Source: Actinomycetales bacterium UBA1383
GTDB lineage: Bacteria > Actinomycetota > Actinomycetes > Actinomycetales > Actinomycetaceae
DNA length: 53,763 nucleotides
Direction of reading: 5' to 3'
Assembly (NCBI GenBank): GCA_002305415.1
Contig: DBQX01000029.1
Span: 1 to 53,763 of the forward strand
Shown: positions 1 to 7,604 of the stretch, in pieces
Position numbering within the stretch: the first letter of the stretch is position 1
Layout: every line of letters starts with the position of its first letter
Program-made: the position numbers and the translations under genes
Notes under the pieces: model-generated
Told to the model about the DNA's origin: nothing
The model's database searches: none
Seen by the model: the letters and a program-made list of their open reading frames with translations, nothing else

Positions 1-488
1 GTGGGGGCGGGTGGCGCGGGCTCAGCTGGCGCGGGCTCTGCCGGCGCAGGGGTTGGCGATGTCGGGGCAGCCGGCGCAGGTGCGGTGCTGGGGGACACAC
101 CTGTGACGCCCTGCTCGGCTGGCGTGAGCGACTCCGGCACCGGGAGGTCGCGTGGGCCAGTGATCGCAAGGGCATCGGCGTGGAGGACGGCCAGTAAGGG
201 CAGCGCCTCGGGCAGGTGAGTCCCAACTGTGTCCCGCAGCGCCGCGGCGAGGGCGCCGTCGATCTCGACAGCGGTCACGTGGGCGCCCGCTTCGAGGAGG
301 GCGAGGGTGAGGGACCCGAGTCCAGGCCCGATCTCCAGCACGAAGTCCCCGGGCTGGACTCCGGCGGTGCGGACGATGCGGCGGACGGTGCCGGCGTCGT
401 GCACGAAGTTCTGCCCGAGCGTCTTGGTGGGACGGATCCCGAGATCGCGGGCAAGATGGCGGATCTCCGCCGGTCCGAGGAGGGGCAC
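1..488 (-). CDS. rsmA: 16S rRNA dimethyladenosine transferase RsmA (KsgA), 3' part outside the window
   Basis: SAM-dependent methyltransferase that dimethylates two adjacent adenines near the 3' end of 16S rRNA during small-subunit assembly. Only the first 162 codons are present. The GTG at 488 is chosen because the protein then begins MPLLGPAEIRHLARDLGIRP, the usual actinobacterial start, with a GGAG about 5 nt upstream. Residues 20-35 carry the family block TKTLGQNFVHD, and residues 45-60 carry the SAM-binding loop VLEIGPGLGSLT. After LHADALAI (about residue 108) the family normally reaches NLPYN quickly. Here the frame instead runs through at least 55 Pro/Ala-rich residues to the window edge. 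The gene lies downstream of rpfB on the same strand, a common actinobacterial order. Family assignment is firm; the insert is unusual. Confidence 0.93.
   Translation of the reverse strand, partial: MPLLGPAEIRHLARDLGIRPTKTLGQNFVHDAGTVRRIVRTAGVQPGDFVLEIGPGLGSLTLALLEAGAHVTAVEIDGALAAALRDTVGTHLPEALPLLAVLHADALAITGPRDLPVPESLTPAEQGVTGVSPSTAPAPAAPTSPTPAPAEPAPAEPAPPAP
84..243. repeat. Paired 24-bp inverted repeat, copy 1 (inside rsmA)
   Basis: A plus-strand 24-mer at 84-107 begins GGTGC and contains GGGACACACCTGTGAC. Its degenerate inverted partner lies at 220-243 and contains GTCCCAACTGTGTCCC. In the rsmA frame the two arms read ALRDTVGT and VTGVSPST. The same arms in the same polarity and frame recur inside glycerate kinase (7035-7152), and the arms recur in the intergenic region at 7686-7804. 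Confidence 0.5.
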
Positions 489-657
489 GGCTCCAAGCCT
501 AGGCCGTGGCCGGAAAGCTCGCGGCGGTGGAGGTCGGAGTCCTCCGCGGTGTGATTTGCGCCCACGCCTGTTCGGATCCTCGCCACGGGCGCTGGGGCGG
601 CTTTGCTCTGACGGCGAGGTGTCAGTCCGGAGGCCCAACTTCAGGCCTCCGAGGTCA

Positions 658-723
658 TCCGGAGACTCCGTTCGCATCGGGAGACCCAAATACCGGCCGC
701 CCAACGAGTCCGGAGACTCCGTT
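658..723. repeat. Two perfect 15-bp direct repeats (TCCGGAGACTCCGTT)
   Basis: TCCGGAGACTCCGTT occurs at 658-672 and again at 709-723, 51 bp apart. Related sequence (GTCCGGAGGCCC at about 625, CGGGAGACCC at about 680) lies around and between them. Each copy contains the palindromic core GGAGNCTCC-like string. No function is recognised; it could be a regulator-binding cluster for rsmA. Confidence 0.6.
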
Positions 724-766
724 TGCGGAGAGGCGGCAGGCGGCGGGCGCCGGGAGAAGCAGAACG

Positions 767-804
767 GCCGAGGCGCGGAGCCCTATCGGGATCCGCGCCT
801 CGGC
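767..804 (-). terminator. Hairpin with 13-bp perfect stem downstream of rpfB
   Basis: GCCGAGGCGCGGA at 767-779 is exactly complementary to TCCGCGCCTCGGC at 792-804. The 12-nt loop itself can pair CCC with GGG. It lies about 110 bases beyond the rpfB stop in the direction of rpfB transcription. No U-tract follows, as is common for actinobacterial hairpin terminators. Confidence 0.6.
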
Positions 805-914
805 GAGGGGTTCAGCCAGGGGGTCATTTGGTGAGGAGCACCCTCAGCCAGGAGCCTCAGCCAGGAGGCCGTCCAGACAGGGCCGTCCAGCCAGAACTCG
901 TCCGGCCAGGAGCC

Positions 915-2114
915 TCAGAGCAGGCCGAGCTTGGCGGCGCAGGCGGGCCACTGGCCCCAGCCGGCGCGGGCCTGGAGGATCTGGGCGCGCATGGTCTGCT
1001 CGGCGGGCGAGGCCTGCGAGGGCAGTCCGCTACCCCCCACAGCGGCCCACGTACCCAGCGAGAACTGGTACAGGCCGTAGTAGAGGCCGTTGGCGCTCAC
1101 GATGGAGGGGTTGCCACCGGACTCGCACTGGGCGAGGGCCGCCCACACGCCGGAAGTCGGCGCGCTGCCGCCGGAACTGCTGGAGGAGCTGGACGCCACC
1201 GGGCGGGCCTTGGTACCCGACTCGACGATCCGCTTCACGGGCTCGGCGGTCACGGTGTTCGACACCTCCACGGCCTCGATCTCCTCGCCGTTCCGGGTCA
1301 CGGTCTCGTACACCACGGTGCGCGATCCGGCCTTGCCGGCCTCGAGGACGCGGCTCTGGCCCTTGTAGAGGTCGTCGGTGGAGCGGGTCTCGGTCTCGAA
1401 CGGGATCTCGACCGTCTCGGTGCGCTCCCCGTGCACGATGCGGGTCACCTCGACCACCACGGAACCGTTCTCCCCGGCGGTCACGGTCACCTCGTCGGTC
1501 TCGCCGAGGGTGATCTCTAGCTCCTCGAACGCGTCGCGCAGCGTGGTGACGCCGGCGAACGCGCGGGAGATCTCGCTGCCGTCCACCCGCACCACCACGC
1601 CGGAGCCCGCCGTGAGCGGCAGGGCCAGCATGTCGCGGCCGGCGGACCGGGACGAGGCGAGGAGGGCGCCGTCACGCCCGGAGGCGCGCAGGTCCTCGAG
1701 GACCTCGGCGGCGGAGTCGGCGGTGGTCCAGATGGTGGTGGTCTCGCCGTCGACGACGATCTCCACCTGCTCGGCGATCCGCACAACGACGGCGCTACCG
1801 TCCGTCAGCGCGGTGTCGGGGCCGGGGGCGAGCTCGTCGTGGGCGCCGAGTTCGATGCCCTCCTCGTCGAGGAGGCCGTCGACCGAACCGGCCCACGTGG
1901 TCACGGTGCGCACGTCGCCGTCGAGGTCGAGTTCGACGGTCTTGTGGGCGCTTGCCGCCACCGCGCCACTCGCGACGAGCGTGGGCACGAGGAGGGCGGC
2001 GGAGAGGAGGAGGCCGCGGCGGGGGCGGCGAGTGGTGGCCGAGTCGGCCGCGGAGCTGTCAACAGGAGTGGTCTCGGAGAGGAGACGCGTGGTCTCGTTG
2101 AGGTCCTTGGTCAC
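915..2114 (-). CDS. rpfB: Resuscitation-promoting factor RpfB-type wall hydrolase
   Basis: Secreted or membrane-anchored muralytic enzyme that cleaves peptidoglycan and promotes exit from dormancy in actinobacteria. The 399-residue protein has an Arg-rich N-terminus and one hydrophobic segment (about 34-56, LLLSAALLVPTLVASG), then three DUF348 modules, a G5 domain (about 220-300), a Ser-rich linker, and a C-terminal Rpf transglycosylase domain (about 325-399). The Rpf domain shows AALAQCESGGNPS with the catalytic Glu and the closing GWGQWPACAAKLG. The start is GTG, with AAGGA about 5 nt upstream. This is the full RpfB architecture. The next gene upstream (2427-3449) has the same front modules with a different lytic domain. 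The shared promoter repeats suggest co-regulation. Confidence 0.95.
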   Translation of the reverse strand: MTKDLNETTRLLSETTPVDSSAADSATTRRPRRGLLLSAALLVPTLVASGAVAASAHKTVELDLDGDVRTVTTWAGSVDGLLDEEGIELGAHDELAPGPDTALTDGSAVVVRIAEQVEIVVDGETTTIWTTADSAAEVLEDLRASGRDGALLASSRSAGRDMLALPLTAGSGVVVRVDGSEISRAFAGVTTLRDAFEELEITLGETDEVTVTAGENGSVVVEVTRIVHGERTETVEIPFETETRSTDDLYKGQSRVLEAGKAGSRTVVYETVTRNGEEIEAVEVSNTVTAEPVKRIVESGTKARPVASSSSSSSGGSAPTSGVWAALAQCESGGNPSIVSANGLYYGLYQFSLGTWAAVGGSGLPSQASPAEQTMRAQILQARAGWGQWPACAAKLGLL

Positions 2115-2426
2115 GTTGTCCTTGGGTCACTGGGTCCGGGCACGAAGCGGCTCTTTCGAGCGGGTCCGATCCGGCTGTACGAGCCATCCCACGGGGGTGC
2201 GGGCTGGCCGGCTGTCTCGAGCGTAACCAGATCGTTATCTTCCGGACCAGACGGATTCGCCGTTTGTGAGCGGTCTCTCAGGGGGACTGTGACCGGGGTC
2301 GCAACCGTTGGAATGACGCGGTTTTCAGTGCGTCAAGGGCAGGTCAACCCGCCCCAGGAACGGCCGTGGACGCCTACGCCCAACGGCAAGCGTCGTTGGA
2401 GTCGAGGCGGCAGGGCCGGGTGCCCG
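2115..2426. other. rpfB upstream region
   Basis: 312 bases with no credible gene. It contains the probable rpfB control region, including the GTAAC-N6-GTTAT direct repeat at 2223-2238. I looked for the ydaO-type c-di-AMP riboswitch that precedes some actinobacterial rpf genes and did not find its conserved core. A weak 6-bp hairpin (CCAACG...CGTTGG, about 2380-2399) follows the upstream gene. Confidence 0.5.
2223..2238. promoter_or_regulatory. MtrA-like direct repeat upstream of rpfB
   Basis: GTAACCAGATCGTTAT has half-sites GTAAC and GTTAT whose starts are 11 bp apart, about one helical turn. It lies about 110 bases upstream of the rpfB start. A closely similar element (GTAACCGATTCGTGAC, 11 of 16 identical, same spacing) precedes the second rpf-type gene. 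MtrA, the response regulator controlling rpfB in mycobacteria, binds spaced direct repeats of this kind; assignment here is by analogy. Confidence 0.35.
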
Positions 2427-3449
2427 TCAGTACCAGCCGACGGCCTGCGAGTGGCTCCACGCCCCGCAGGGGGTGCCGTAGCGCCCGGCGATGTAGTTCA
2501 GGCCCCAGGTGATCTGGGTGGCGGGGTTGGTGCGCCAGTCGGCGGCCACGGTGGCCATCTTCGAGCCGGGCAGGGACTGCGGGATGCCGTACGCCCCGGA
2601 GGACGGGTTCATCGCGAGGTGGTTCCACCCGGACTCGCGCTGCCACAGCGCGTCGAGGCACTGCCACTGGGAGCCGGTCCAGCCGTGCTGCGCGGCCAGG
2701 CTCGCACCGATCTCGCGGTTGGAACCGGTCAGCACCGGCCCGGAGCTCGGGGCGCTCGAACTGCTGGACGTGGTCCGCGGGGCTGCCGGAGCCGGCACGC
2801 GTGTGCCCACGGAGACCACCTCGTCCACCCGTTCGGTCCGCACCGCGCTGACGACGATCTCGCGGGAGACCTCCTCGCCGTCCACCATGGTGACCCGGTA
2901 GGTGTGGGAGGCGACGCCGTCGACGCCCTCGGTGGTGACCTTCTCCGTGCCCTTCTCCAGGCTGTCCGTCTCGACGCGCTTCGTCTCGTGCGGGTCCACG
3001 ACCTGCTCGGTCACCTGCGTGACCTCGACGCGCTGGATGGTGACGGTCATGCCGTCGTGGACGGGTTCGGCGAGGGCGGCGGAGGCGACGTCGTCGTCGT
3101 CGAGGGCGATGCCCGCCTCGGCGAGCGCGTCGGCGAGGGTGGCGGCGCGGGTCGAGTGCTCGATCGTGGTCCCGTCCACCTCGATGGCGATGGCCACGGC
3201 CGGCACCTGCTCGAGCGCGAGGCGCCCGGCGAGCTCGGAGCGGGAGGCGAGGTCGGCGTCGCGGAGTTCGAGCGCCGTGGCCGCCGCGGGGGTGGCCTCC
3301 TCCGCCGGCTCCAGCGACTGGGCGACGAGCACACCCCCCATGCTCGCGACCAGCGCTCCCGCCAGCGTCACCCGGGCGAGCCCGGAGAGGACACGGTGCT
3401 TGGAGGACGCGGGGGTCTCGGCGCGGCGGCGCCCGTGGGCAGTCGGCAT
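2427..3449 (-). CDS. Secreted DUF348/G5 protein with C-terminal lytic-transglycosylase-like domain
   Basis: Probable cell-wall lytic protein of 340 residues. It has a basic N-terminus, a signal-type hydrophobic segment (about 24-44, VTLAGALVASMGGVLVAQ), one to two DUF348-like modules (about 65-130), a G5 domain (about 135-215), a Ser-rich linker, and a lysozyme-like C-terminus (about 240-340). The C-terminus contains CLDALWQRESGWNH with the likely catalytic Glu, AYGIPQSLPG, and the closing TPCGAWSHSQAVGWY. That ending is typical of actinobacterial transglycosylase/aggregation-promoting-factor-like proteins, not of classical Rpf domains. The ATG at 3449 has no strong Shine-Dalgarno. It is transcribed in the same direction as rpfB, 312 bases upstream. 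Function is inferred from domains; the substrate bond is not determined. Confidence 0.87.
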   Translation of the reverse strand: MPTAHGRRRAETPASSKHRVLSGLARVTLAGALVASMGGVLVAQSLEPAEEATPAAATALELRDADLASRSELAGRLALEQVPAVAIAIEVDGTTIEHSTRAATLADALAEAGIALDDDDVASAALAEPVHDGMTVTIQRVEVTQVTEQVVDPHETKRVETDSLEKGTEKVTTEGVDGVASHTYRVTMVDGEEVSREIVVSAVRTERVDEVVSVGTRVPAPAAPRTTSSSSSAPSSGPVLTGSNREIGASLAAQHGWTGSQWQCLDALWQRESGWNHLAMNPSSGAYGIPQSLPGSKMATVAADWRTNPATQITWGLNYIAGRYGTPCGAWSHSQAVGWY

Positions 3450-3492
3450 TGGCTGGATCCTGACGGGAGGGGCTACAGGTCTGCCATTGACC

Positions 3493-3508
3493 GTAACCGA
3501 TTCGTGAC
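3493..3508. promoter_or_regulatory. MtrA-like direct repeat upstream of second rpf-type gene
   Basis: GTAACCGATTCGTGAC has half-sites GTAAC and GTGAC with starts 11 bp apart, about 45 bases upstream of the ATG at 3449. It matches the spacing and most bases of the element upstream of rpfB at 2223-2238. Confidence 0.38.
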
Positions 3509-3548
3509 ATTCACACCAGACACAGGAGAATGCGGATTCCTCACACCG

Positions 3549-3564
3549 TGTGACGATCCTGTGA
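3549..3564. promoter_or_regulatory. Second 11-bp-spaced direct repeat (TGTGA-N6-TGTGA)
   Basis: TGTGACGATCCTGTGA carries two TGTGA half-sites exactly 11 bp apart, about 100 bases upstream of the gene at 2427-3449. Read on the gene's strand it is a repeat of TCACA/GTCACA. This is the half-site reported for mycobacterial MtrA. Confidence 0.35.
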
Positions 3565-3639
3565 AGGGCGGCGTGGCACCTTGCGGGGCTTCAGACCACG
3601 CGCCCGGAGCAGCCGGCGCACCACGTGCCCGGCCCGCTC

Positions 3640-4557
3640 TCACCACGAGCCGTAGACGCCGCGGGTGTTGGCGAGAAGCTGGTGGCAGGCCTGGGTCAGC
3701 TCCATGTCGAGCTGCTCGGCGACGGCCCTGACCGTGTGGGTCATGAGGTAGGAGGCGTTCGGGCGGCCGCGGTACGGCACGGGGGTGAGGTAGGGGGCGT
3801 CCGTCTCCACGAGCACCAACGCGGGATCCATGGCGCGGCAGGCCTCGCGCAGTTCGTCGTTCGACTTGTACGTGATCGGCCCCGCGAACGACGCGTACCA
3901 GCCGTGCTCGTTCAGCACCTCCGCCATCGCGCGGTCCCCGGAGAAGCAGTGGAACACGGTGCGCGCGGGGGCGCCGTCGCGGCGCAGCACGTCGAGGACG
4001 TCGGCGTGCGCGTCCCGGTCGTGGATCTGCAGCGGCAGGTCCAGCTCCTTGGCGAGCGCGATGTGGGCGCGGAAGGCCGCCCGCTGCACGTCGTGGCCGC
4101 GCCCGGCGGTGCGGAACCAGTCGAGTCCCGTCTCCCCGATGGCGACGACGACGTCCCGGTTGGCGGCGGCGAGCTCGCCAACCCGCGCGACGGCGTCGTC
4201 GAGGGACACCTCGTGGTGCGGGGCGAAGGCGGGCTCCCAGCCGTCGGGGCCGACGTCGGTGACGTGGGCGTGGCGGGTGGCCTCGTTGGGGTGGATCGCG
4301 ATGGCCGCGCGGACGGGCGCGTGGGCGCGGGCGAGGTCGATGCCGGGCTGGAGGTCCGGCAGCTCGCACGAGGAGTGGATCAGGCCGACGACGTTCGCGC
4401 GGGCCGCGCGGGCGAGCTGGACGTCGATGGGCAGGGGGGTGACGCCCTGGGGGAAGTCCTCGACCGGCCCGAGCGGGAGGTGGGTGTGGTTGTCGATGAC
4501 GGGGCTGGGGAGCTCCTCCCCCTCGGGCGGGTACCCGGTGGGCTTCGGCTTAGCCAC
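3640..4557 (-). CDS. tatD: TatD family metal-dependent DNase/hydrolase
   Basis: Predicted Mg2+-dependent nuclease of the TatD/YcfH amidohydrolase superfamily, 305 residues, cytosolic. Metal-binding and catalytic motifs appear in family order: DNHTHLP near the N-terminus, AIGETGLDWF (Glu ligand), IHDRDAHADV, VFHCFSG, and ETDAPYLTP near the C-terminus. The start is GTG at 4557 inside GTGGCTAA, which overlaps the last 8 bases of metG and fits translational coupling. A longer upstream frame is only the shadow of metG. TatD next to metG is common in Gram-positive bacteria. Confidence 0.93.
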   Translation of the reverse strand: MAKPKPTGYPPEGEELPSPVIDNHTHLPLGPVEDFPQGVTPLPIDVQLARAARANVVGLIHSSCELPDLQPGIDLARAHAPVRAAIAIHPNEATRHAHVTDVGPDGWEPAFAPHHEVSLDDAVARVGELAAANRDVVVAIGETGLDWFRTAGRGHDVQRAAFRAHIALAKELDLPLQIHDRDAHADVLDVLRRDGAPARTVFHCFSGDRAMAEVLNEHGWYASFAGPITYKSNDELREACRAMDPALVLVETDAPYLTPVPYRGRPNASYLMTHTVRAVAEQLDMELTQACHQLLANTRGVYGSW

Positions 4558-6340
4558 GGCCGCCCATCCGCTCGATCTCCTCCTCCACGATCGCCTCGTC
4601 CAGCTTGGTGAACACGGGCGTGGGCTTGGCGACCGGCGTTCCGACGACGACGGGGCGCGGCGCCCACGGCGGCGTGGTCGAGTACTCGCCGGTGATGACG
4701 GGGTAGGCGGGGCCGTCCCCGAGGTCCTCGACCTGCTCGATCCGGGGCAGGGGGGCGAGCGCGCCGTCGCCGCCGAAGAGGGCATCGATCGCGTTCGCGG
4801 AGTGCGGCAGGTAGGGGGCGAACATGACGTTGAGGTTGGACACCGCCTGGGCAAGGGTGTGGAGCACGGTGGCGAGACGCTCGCGCTGCTCGGGGGCCTT
4901 CATCTTGAAGGGCTCGGTGTCCGCGACGTACTTGTTGGCCTCGCCCACGAGCCGCATGACCTCGGCCAGGCCGGCCTTGAAACGCTGGGCCTCGATGAGC
5001 GTGCCGACCGTGGAGTAGGCGGCCTCGATCGCGCCCAGGAGGGCCTCGTCCTCGGGGGCGAGCGGGCCCGGGGTGGGGACCTCGCCGAAGTTCTTCGCGA
5101 TCATCGCGGCGGTGCGGTTCACGAGGTTGCCCCACGCGGCCACGAGCTCGCCATTGGTGCGGCGGACGAACTCGGACCAGGTGAAGTCCGAGTCCTGGTT
5201 CTCGGGGCCGGCGGCGGCGATGAAGTAGCGGACGGCGTCCACCTGGTAGCGGGAGAGCATGTCCCCGATGTAGATGACCACGCCGCGGGAGGAGGAGAAC
5301 TTGGCACCCTCCATGGTCATGAACTCGGAGGAGACCACCTCGGTGGGGAGGTTGAGCGGGCCTAGGACGCCGGCGGTGCCGTCGTGGGGGCCGACGCCGT
5401 TGTAGGCCAGCAGCTCCGCGGGCCAGATCTGGGAGTGGAAGACGATGTTGTCCTTGCCCATGAAGTAGTAGGAGCGGGCCTCCGGGTCGTTCCACCAGCG
5501 GCGCCATGCGTCCGGGTCCCCGATGCGGTGGGCCCACTCGATGGAGGCGGAGAGGTAGCCGATCACGGCGTCGAACCAGACGTAGAGCCGCTTCGGCTGG
5601 TCCTCCCAGCCCGGGATCGGGATGCCCCAGTCGATGTCCCGGGTGATGGCGCGGGGCTTGATCTCCTCGAGGATGTGCTGGGAGAACTTGATGACGTTGG
5701 GGCGCCACGTGCCGGTGGCGGCGCGGCCCTCCAGCCACTCGCCCAGCTCGTCCGCGAGGGCCGGGAGGTCGAGGAACCAGTGGGTGGTCTCCACGAAGTC
5801 GGGGGTCTCGCCGTTGATGCGGGAACGCGGGTTCACGAGGTCCGTGGGGTCCAGCTGGTTGCCGCAGGTGTCGCACTGGTCCCCGCGGGCGGAGTCGTAG
5901 CCGCAGATCGGGCAGGTGCCCTCGATGTAGCGGTCCGGGAGGGTGCGACCGGTGGAGGGGCTGATCGCCGAGAGGGTGGTCCGCTCCAGCAGGTAGCCGT
6001 TGTCCCGGACGGTGCGGAACATCTCCTGCGCCACCGCGTAGTGGTTCGTGGTGGTGGTGCGGGTGAAGAGGTCGTAGGCGAGACCGAGCCTGGTGAGGTC
6101 CTCGACGATGATCCGGTTGTTCCGGTCCGCGAGCTCCCGCGGGGTCACGCCCGCGGCGTCTGCGGCGACCAGGATCGGGGTGCCGTGCTCGTCCGTGCCG
6201 GAGACCATGAGGACGTCGTGCCCCGCCATCCGCATGTAGCGGGAGAAGATGTCCGAGGGCACGCCGAACCCGGCGACATGGCCGATGTGGCGCGGCCCGT
6301 TGGCGTACGGCCAGGCGACGGCGGAGAGGATCTTGGTCAT
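4550..6340 (-). CDS. metG: Methionyl-tRNA synthetase
   Basis: Class I aminoacyl-tRNA synthetase that charges initiator and elongator tRNA-Met with methionine. The 596-residue protein begins with the Rossmann segment TKILSAVAWPYANGPRHIGH, containing the HIGH signature. It has a zinc knuckle around residues 150-170 (CPICG and CDTCG) and the second ATP-binding signature as KFSSSRG near residue 340 in place of KMSKS. An anticodon-binding alpha-helical domain follows. No C-terminal EMAP/Trbp111-like domain is present, so this is the short form. The ATG at 6340 begins the conserved N-terminus. The 3' end overlaps tatD. Confidence 0.97.
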   Translation of the reverse strand: MTKILSAVAWPYANGPRHIGHVAGFGVPSDIFSRYMRMAGHDVLMVSGTDEHGTPILVAADAAGVTPRELADRNNRIIVEDLTRLGLAYDLFTRTTTTNHYAVAQEMFRTVRDNGYLLERTTLSAISPSTGRTLPDRYIEGTCPICGYDSARGDQCDTCGNQLDPTDLVNPRSRINGETPDFVETTHWFLDLPALADELGEWLEGRAATGTWRPNVIKFSQHILEEIKPRAITRDIDWGIPIPGWEDQPKRLYVWFDAVIGYLSASIEWAHRIGDPDAWRRWWNDPEARSYYFMGKDNIVFHSQIWPAELLAYNGVGPHDGTAGVLGPLNLPTEVVSSEFMTMEGAKFSSSRGVVIYIGDMLSRYQVDAVRYFIAAAGPENQDSDFTWSEFVRRTNGELVAAWGNLVNRTAAMIAKNFGEVPTPGPLAPEDEALLGAIEAAYSTVGTLIEAQRFKAGLAEVMRLVGEANKYVADTEPFKMKAPEQRERLATVLHTLAQAVSNLNVMFAPYLPHSANAIDALFGGDGALAPLPRIEQVEDLGDGPAYPVITGEYSTTPPWAPRPVVVGTPVAKPTPVFTKLDEAIVEEEIERMGGRG

Positions 6341-6427
6341 GGCCCCAGCCTAATGCGGCGCGGCTGGGGGCTCAGTTCGTGTCCGTGGGGCTCCGGCGGG
6401 TCCCCCGCCGCGGCTCACGGCTGGGCT

Positions 6428-6447
6428 CGGGCCGGGGTTCCGGCCCG
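6428..6447 (-). terminator. Hairpin terminator after glycerate kinase
   Basis: CGGGCCGG (6428-6435) pairs perfectly with CCGGCCCG (6440-6447) over a 4-nt loop, starting 15 bases past the glycerate kinase stop. A second hairpin lies further on (CCCCAGCC at 6343-6350 with GGCTGGGG at 6362-6369), just before metG. Confidence 0.55.
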
Positions 6448-6461
6448 CGTCACCGCAACGC

Positions 6462-7604
6462 CTACCCGCCCACCCCGGTCACCCACTCGCGCACCACGTA
6501 CTCCGCCGCCGCGGCGAGGTTGGCGCCGGCGTGGGCAAACGCCTCCGGGAGTGGGGTGCCGGGTGGGGTGATGGCGAGCGCGCGGACGATGCCGAGCTCG
6601 GCGAGTTGGTTGGGGTCCAGATCGGCGGCGACCCGGCCGGCCAACACGGCGGTGGGCACCCCGGCGGCGTGCGCGATCGCTGCCACGCCCGCGGGTACCT
6701 TGCCCGAGAGGCTCTGGGAGTCGAAGGAACCCTCCCCTGTGATGACGAGGTCCGCGCCGGCGCTGGCGGCACGCAGGTCCACCAGGTCAGCGACGATCTC
6801 GATGCCCGAATCAAGCGTGGCACCCAGCGCGAGGAGCGCGGCGCCCACCCCGCCGGCGGCGCCCGCGCCGGCGATGTCCCGGATCTGCCGGCCGATCGCG
6901 GCCTCGGTCAGGTCCGCCCATCGGGCGAAGGCCTTCTCCGCCACGGGAAGGTCCTCTGGGGCGAGGCCCTTCTGCGGTCCGTAGACGGCGCTGGCGCCGC
7001 GCGGCCCGAGGAGCGGGTTGGTGACGTCGCACGCGGTGCGCAGGGACACGCCTGTGACGGCGGCGAGCGCCGGGGCCAGGTCCAGCCGCGCCAACTCGCG
7101 GAGCCCGCTGATGCCCGGGCCGATGTCCGTCCCACGTGTGTCCCGGAGCACCGCACCGAGAGCCTGGAGCGCGCCAGCGCCCGCATCGTTGGTGGCGCTG
7201 CCTCCGATCGTGAGTATCAACTCGCCCGCGCCGCGCTCGAGCGCATCGGAGATGAGCATGCCGAGACCGCGGCTGGTGGCGCGCAGGGGATCCCGTTCCT
7301 CCGGACGCAGCAGAGCGAGGCCACTGGTCTCTGCCATCTCGATCACCGCCAGCCCGCGGGACTCGAGCCAGGCGTAACGGCCGATGAGTGGCCGTCCGAG
7401 CGGATCGACGGCTGGTGCCTCCACCCAGATCGCACCGAGCGCCTCACGCACCACGTCCGCGGTGCCCTCTCCGCCATCCGCCATGGGGACGAGCACGCAG
7501 TCGGCGGCGGGAACCGCGCGGTGCACACCGGCGGCGATGGCCTTGCAGGCCTCCCTCGCGGAGAGTGACTCCTTGAACGAGTCGGGTGCGATGACGATCC
7601 GCAT
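6462..7604 (-). CDS. glxK: Glycerate 2-kinase (GarK/GlxK family)
   Basis: Phosphorylates D-glycerate with ATP in glyoxylate/glycerate use; cytosolic, 380 residues. The start is ATG at 7604 (MRIVIAPDSFKESLSA), the nearly invariant family N-terminus, with GGAGGA 10 nt upstream; a longer in-frame extension is rejected. Other family blocks are MADGGEGTADVV, TIGGSATNDAGAG, ACDVTNPLLGP, GPQKG and ITGEGSFDSQSL. Two segments, AVLRDTRGTDIG and AVTGVSLRTACD, are encoded by the arms of a 24-bp inverted repeat that also occurs in rsmA and in the region upstream of this gene. Single gene, divergent from the AbiEi-DUF559 gene. Confidence 0.94.
   Translation of the reverse strand: MRIVIAPDSFKESLSAREACKAIAAGVHRAVPAADCVLVPMADGGEGTADVVREALGAIWVEAPAVDPLGRPLIGRYAWLESRGLAVIEMAETSGLALLRPEERDPLRATSRGLGMLISDALERGAGELILTIGGSATNDAGAGALQALGAVLRDTRGTDIGPGISGLRELARLDLAPALAAVTGVSLRTACDVTNPLLGPRGASAVYGPQKGLAPEDLPVAEKAFARWADLTEAAIGRQIRDIAGAGAAGGVGAALLALGATLDSGIEIVADLVDLRAASAGADLVITGEGSFDSQSLSGKVPAGVAAIAHAAGVPTAVLAGRVAADLDPNQLAELGIVRALAITPPGTPLPEAFAHAGANLAAAAEYVVREWVTGVGG
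7035..7152. repeat. Paired 24-bp inverted repeat, copy 2 (inside glycerate kinase)
   Basis: Arms at 7035-7058 (contains GGGACACGCCTGTGAC) and 7129-7152 (contains GTCCCACGTGTGTCCC) span 118 bp. In the gene's frame the arms read VLRDTRGT and VTGVSLRT. The left arm matches 22 of 24 bases of the reverse complement of the intergenic arm at 7781-7804. Confidence 0.55.

Larger units (their letters stand above)
489..914. other. Gene-less stretch between rpfB and rsmA
   Basis: About 425 bases with no reading frame that resembles a protein. It holds a strong hairpin at 767-804 that probably ends the rpfB transcript, and a pair of perfect 15-bp direct repeats at 658-672 and 709-723. The rsmA promoter must lie here or further upstream, but I cannot point to convincing hexamers. 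Confidence 0.6.

Noticed and set aside
658..723. Start of a CRISPR array
   Set aside because: Only two short repeats, 15 bp, with no further units and no cas genes.
2115..3639. Possible c-di-AMP (ydaO-type) riboswitch upstream of the rpf genes
   Set aside because: Known to precede some actinobacterial rpf genes, but its conserved core was not found in either upstream region.
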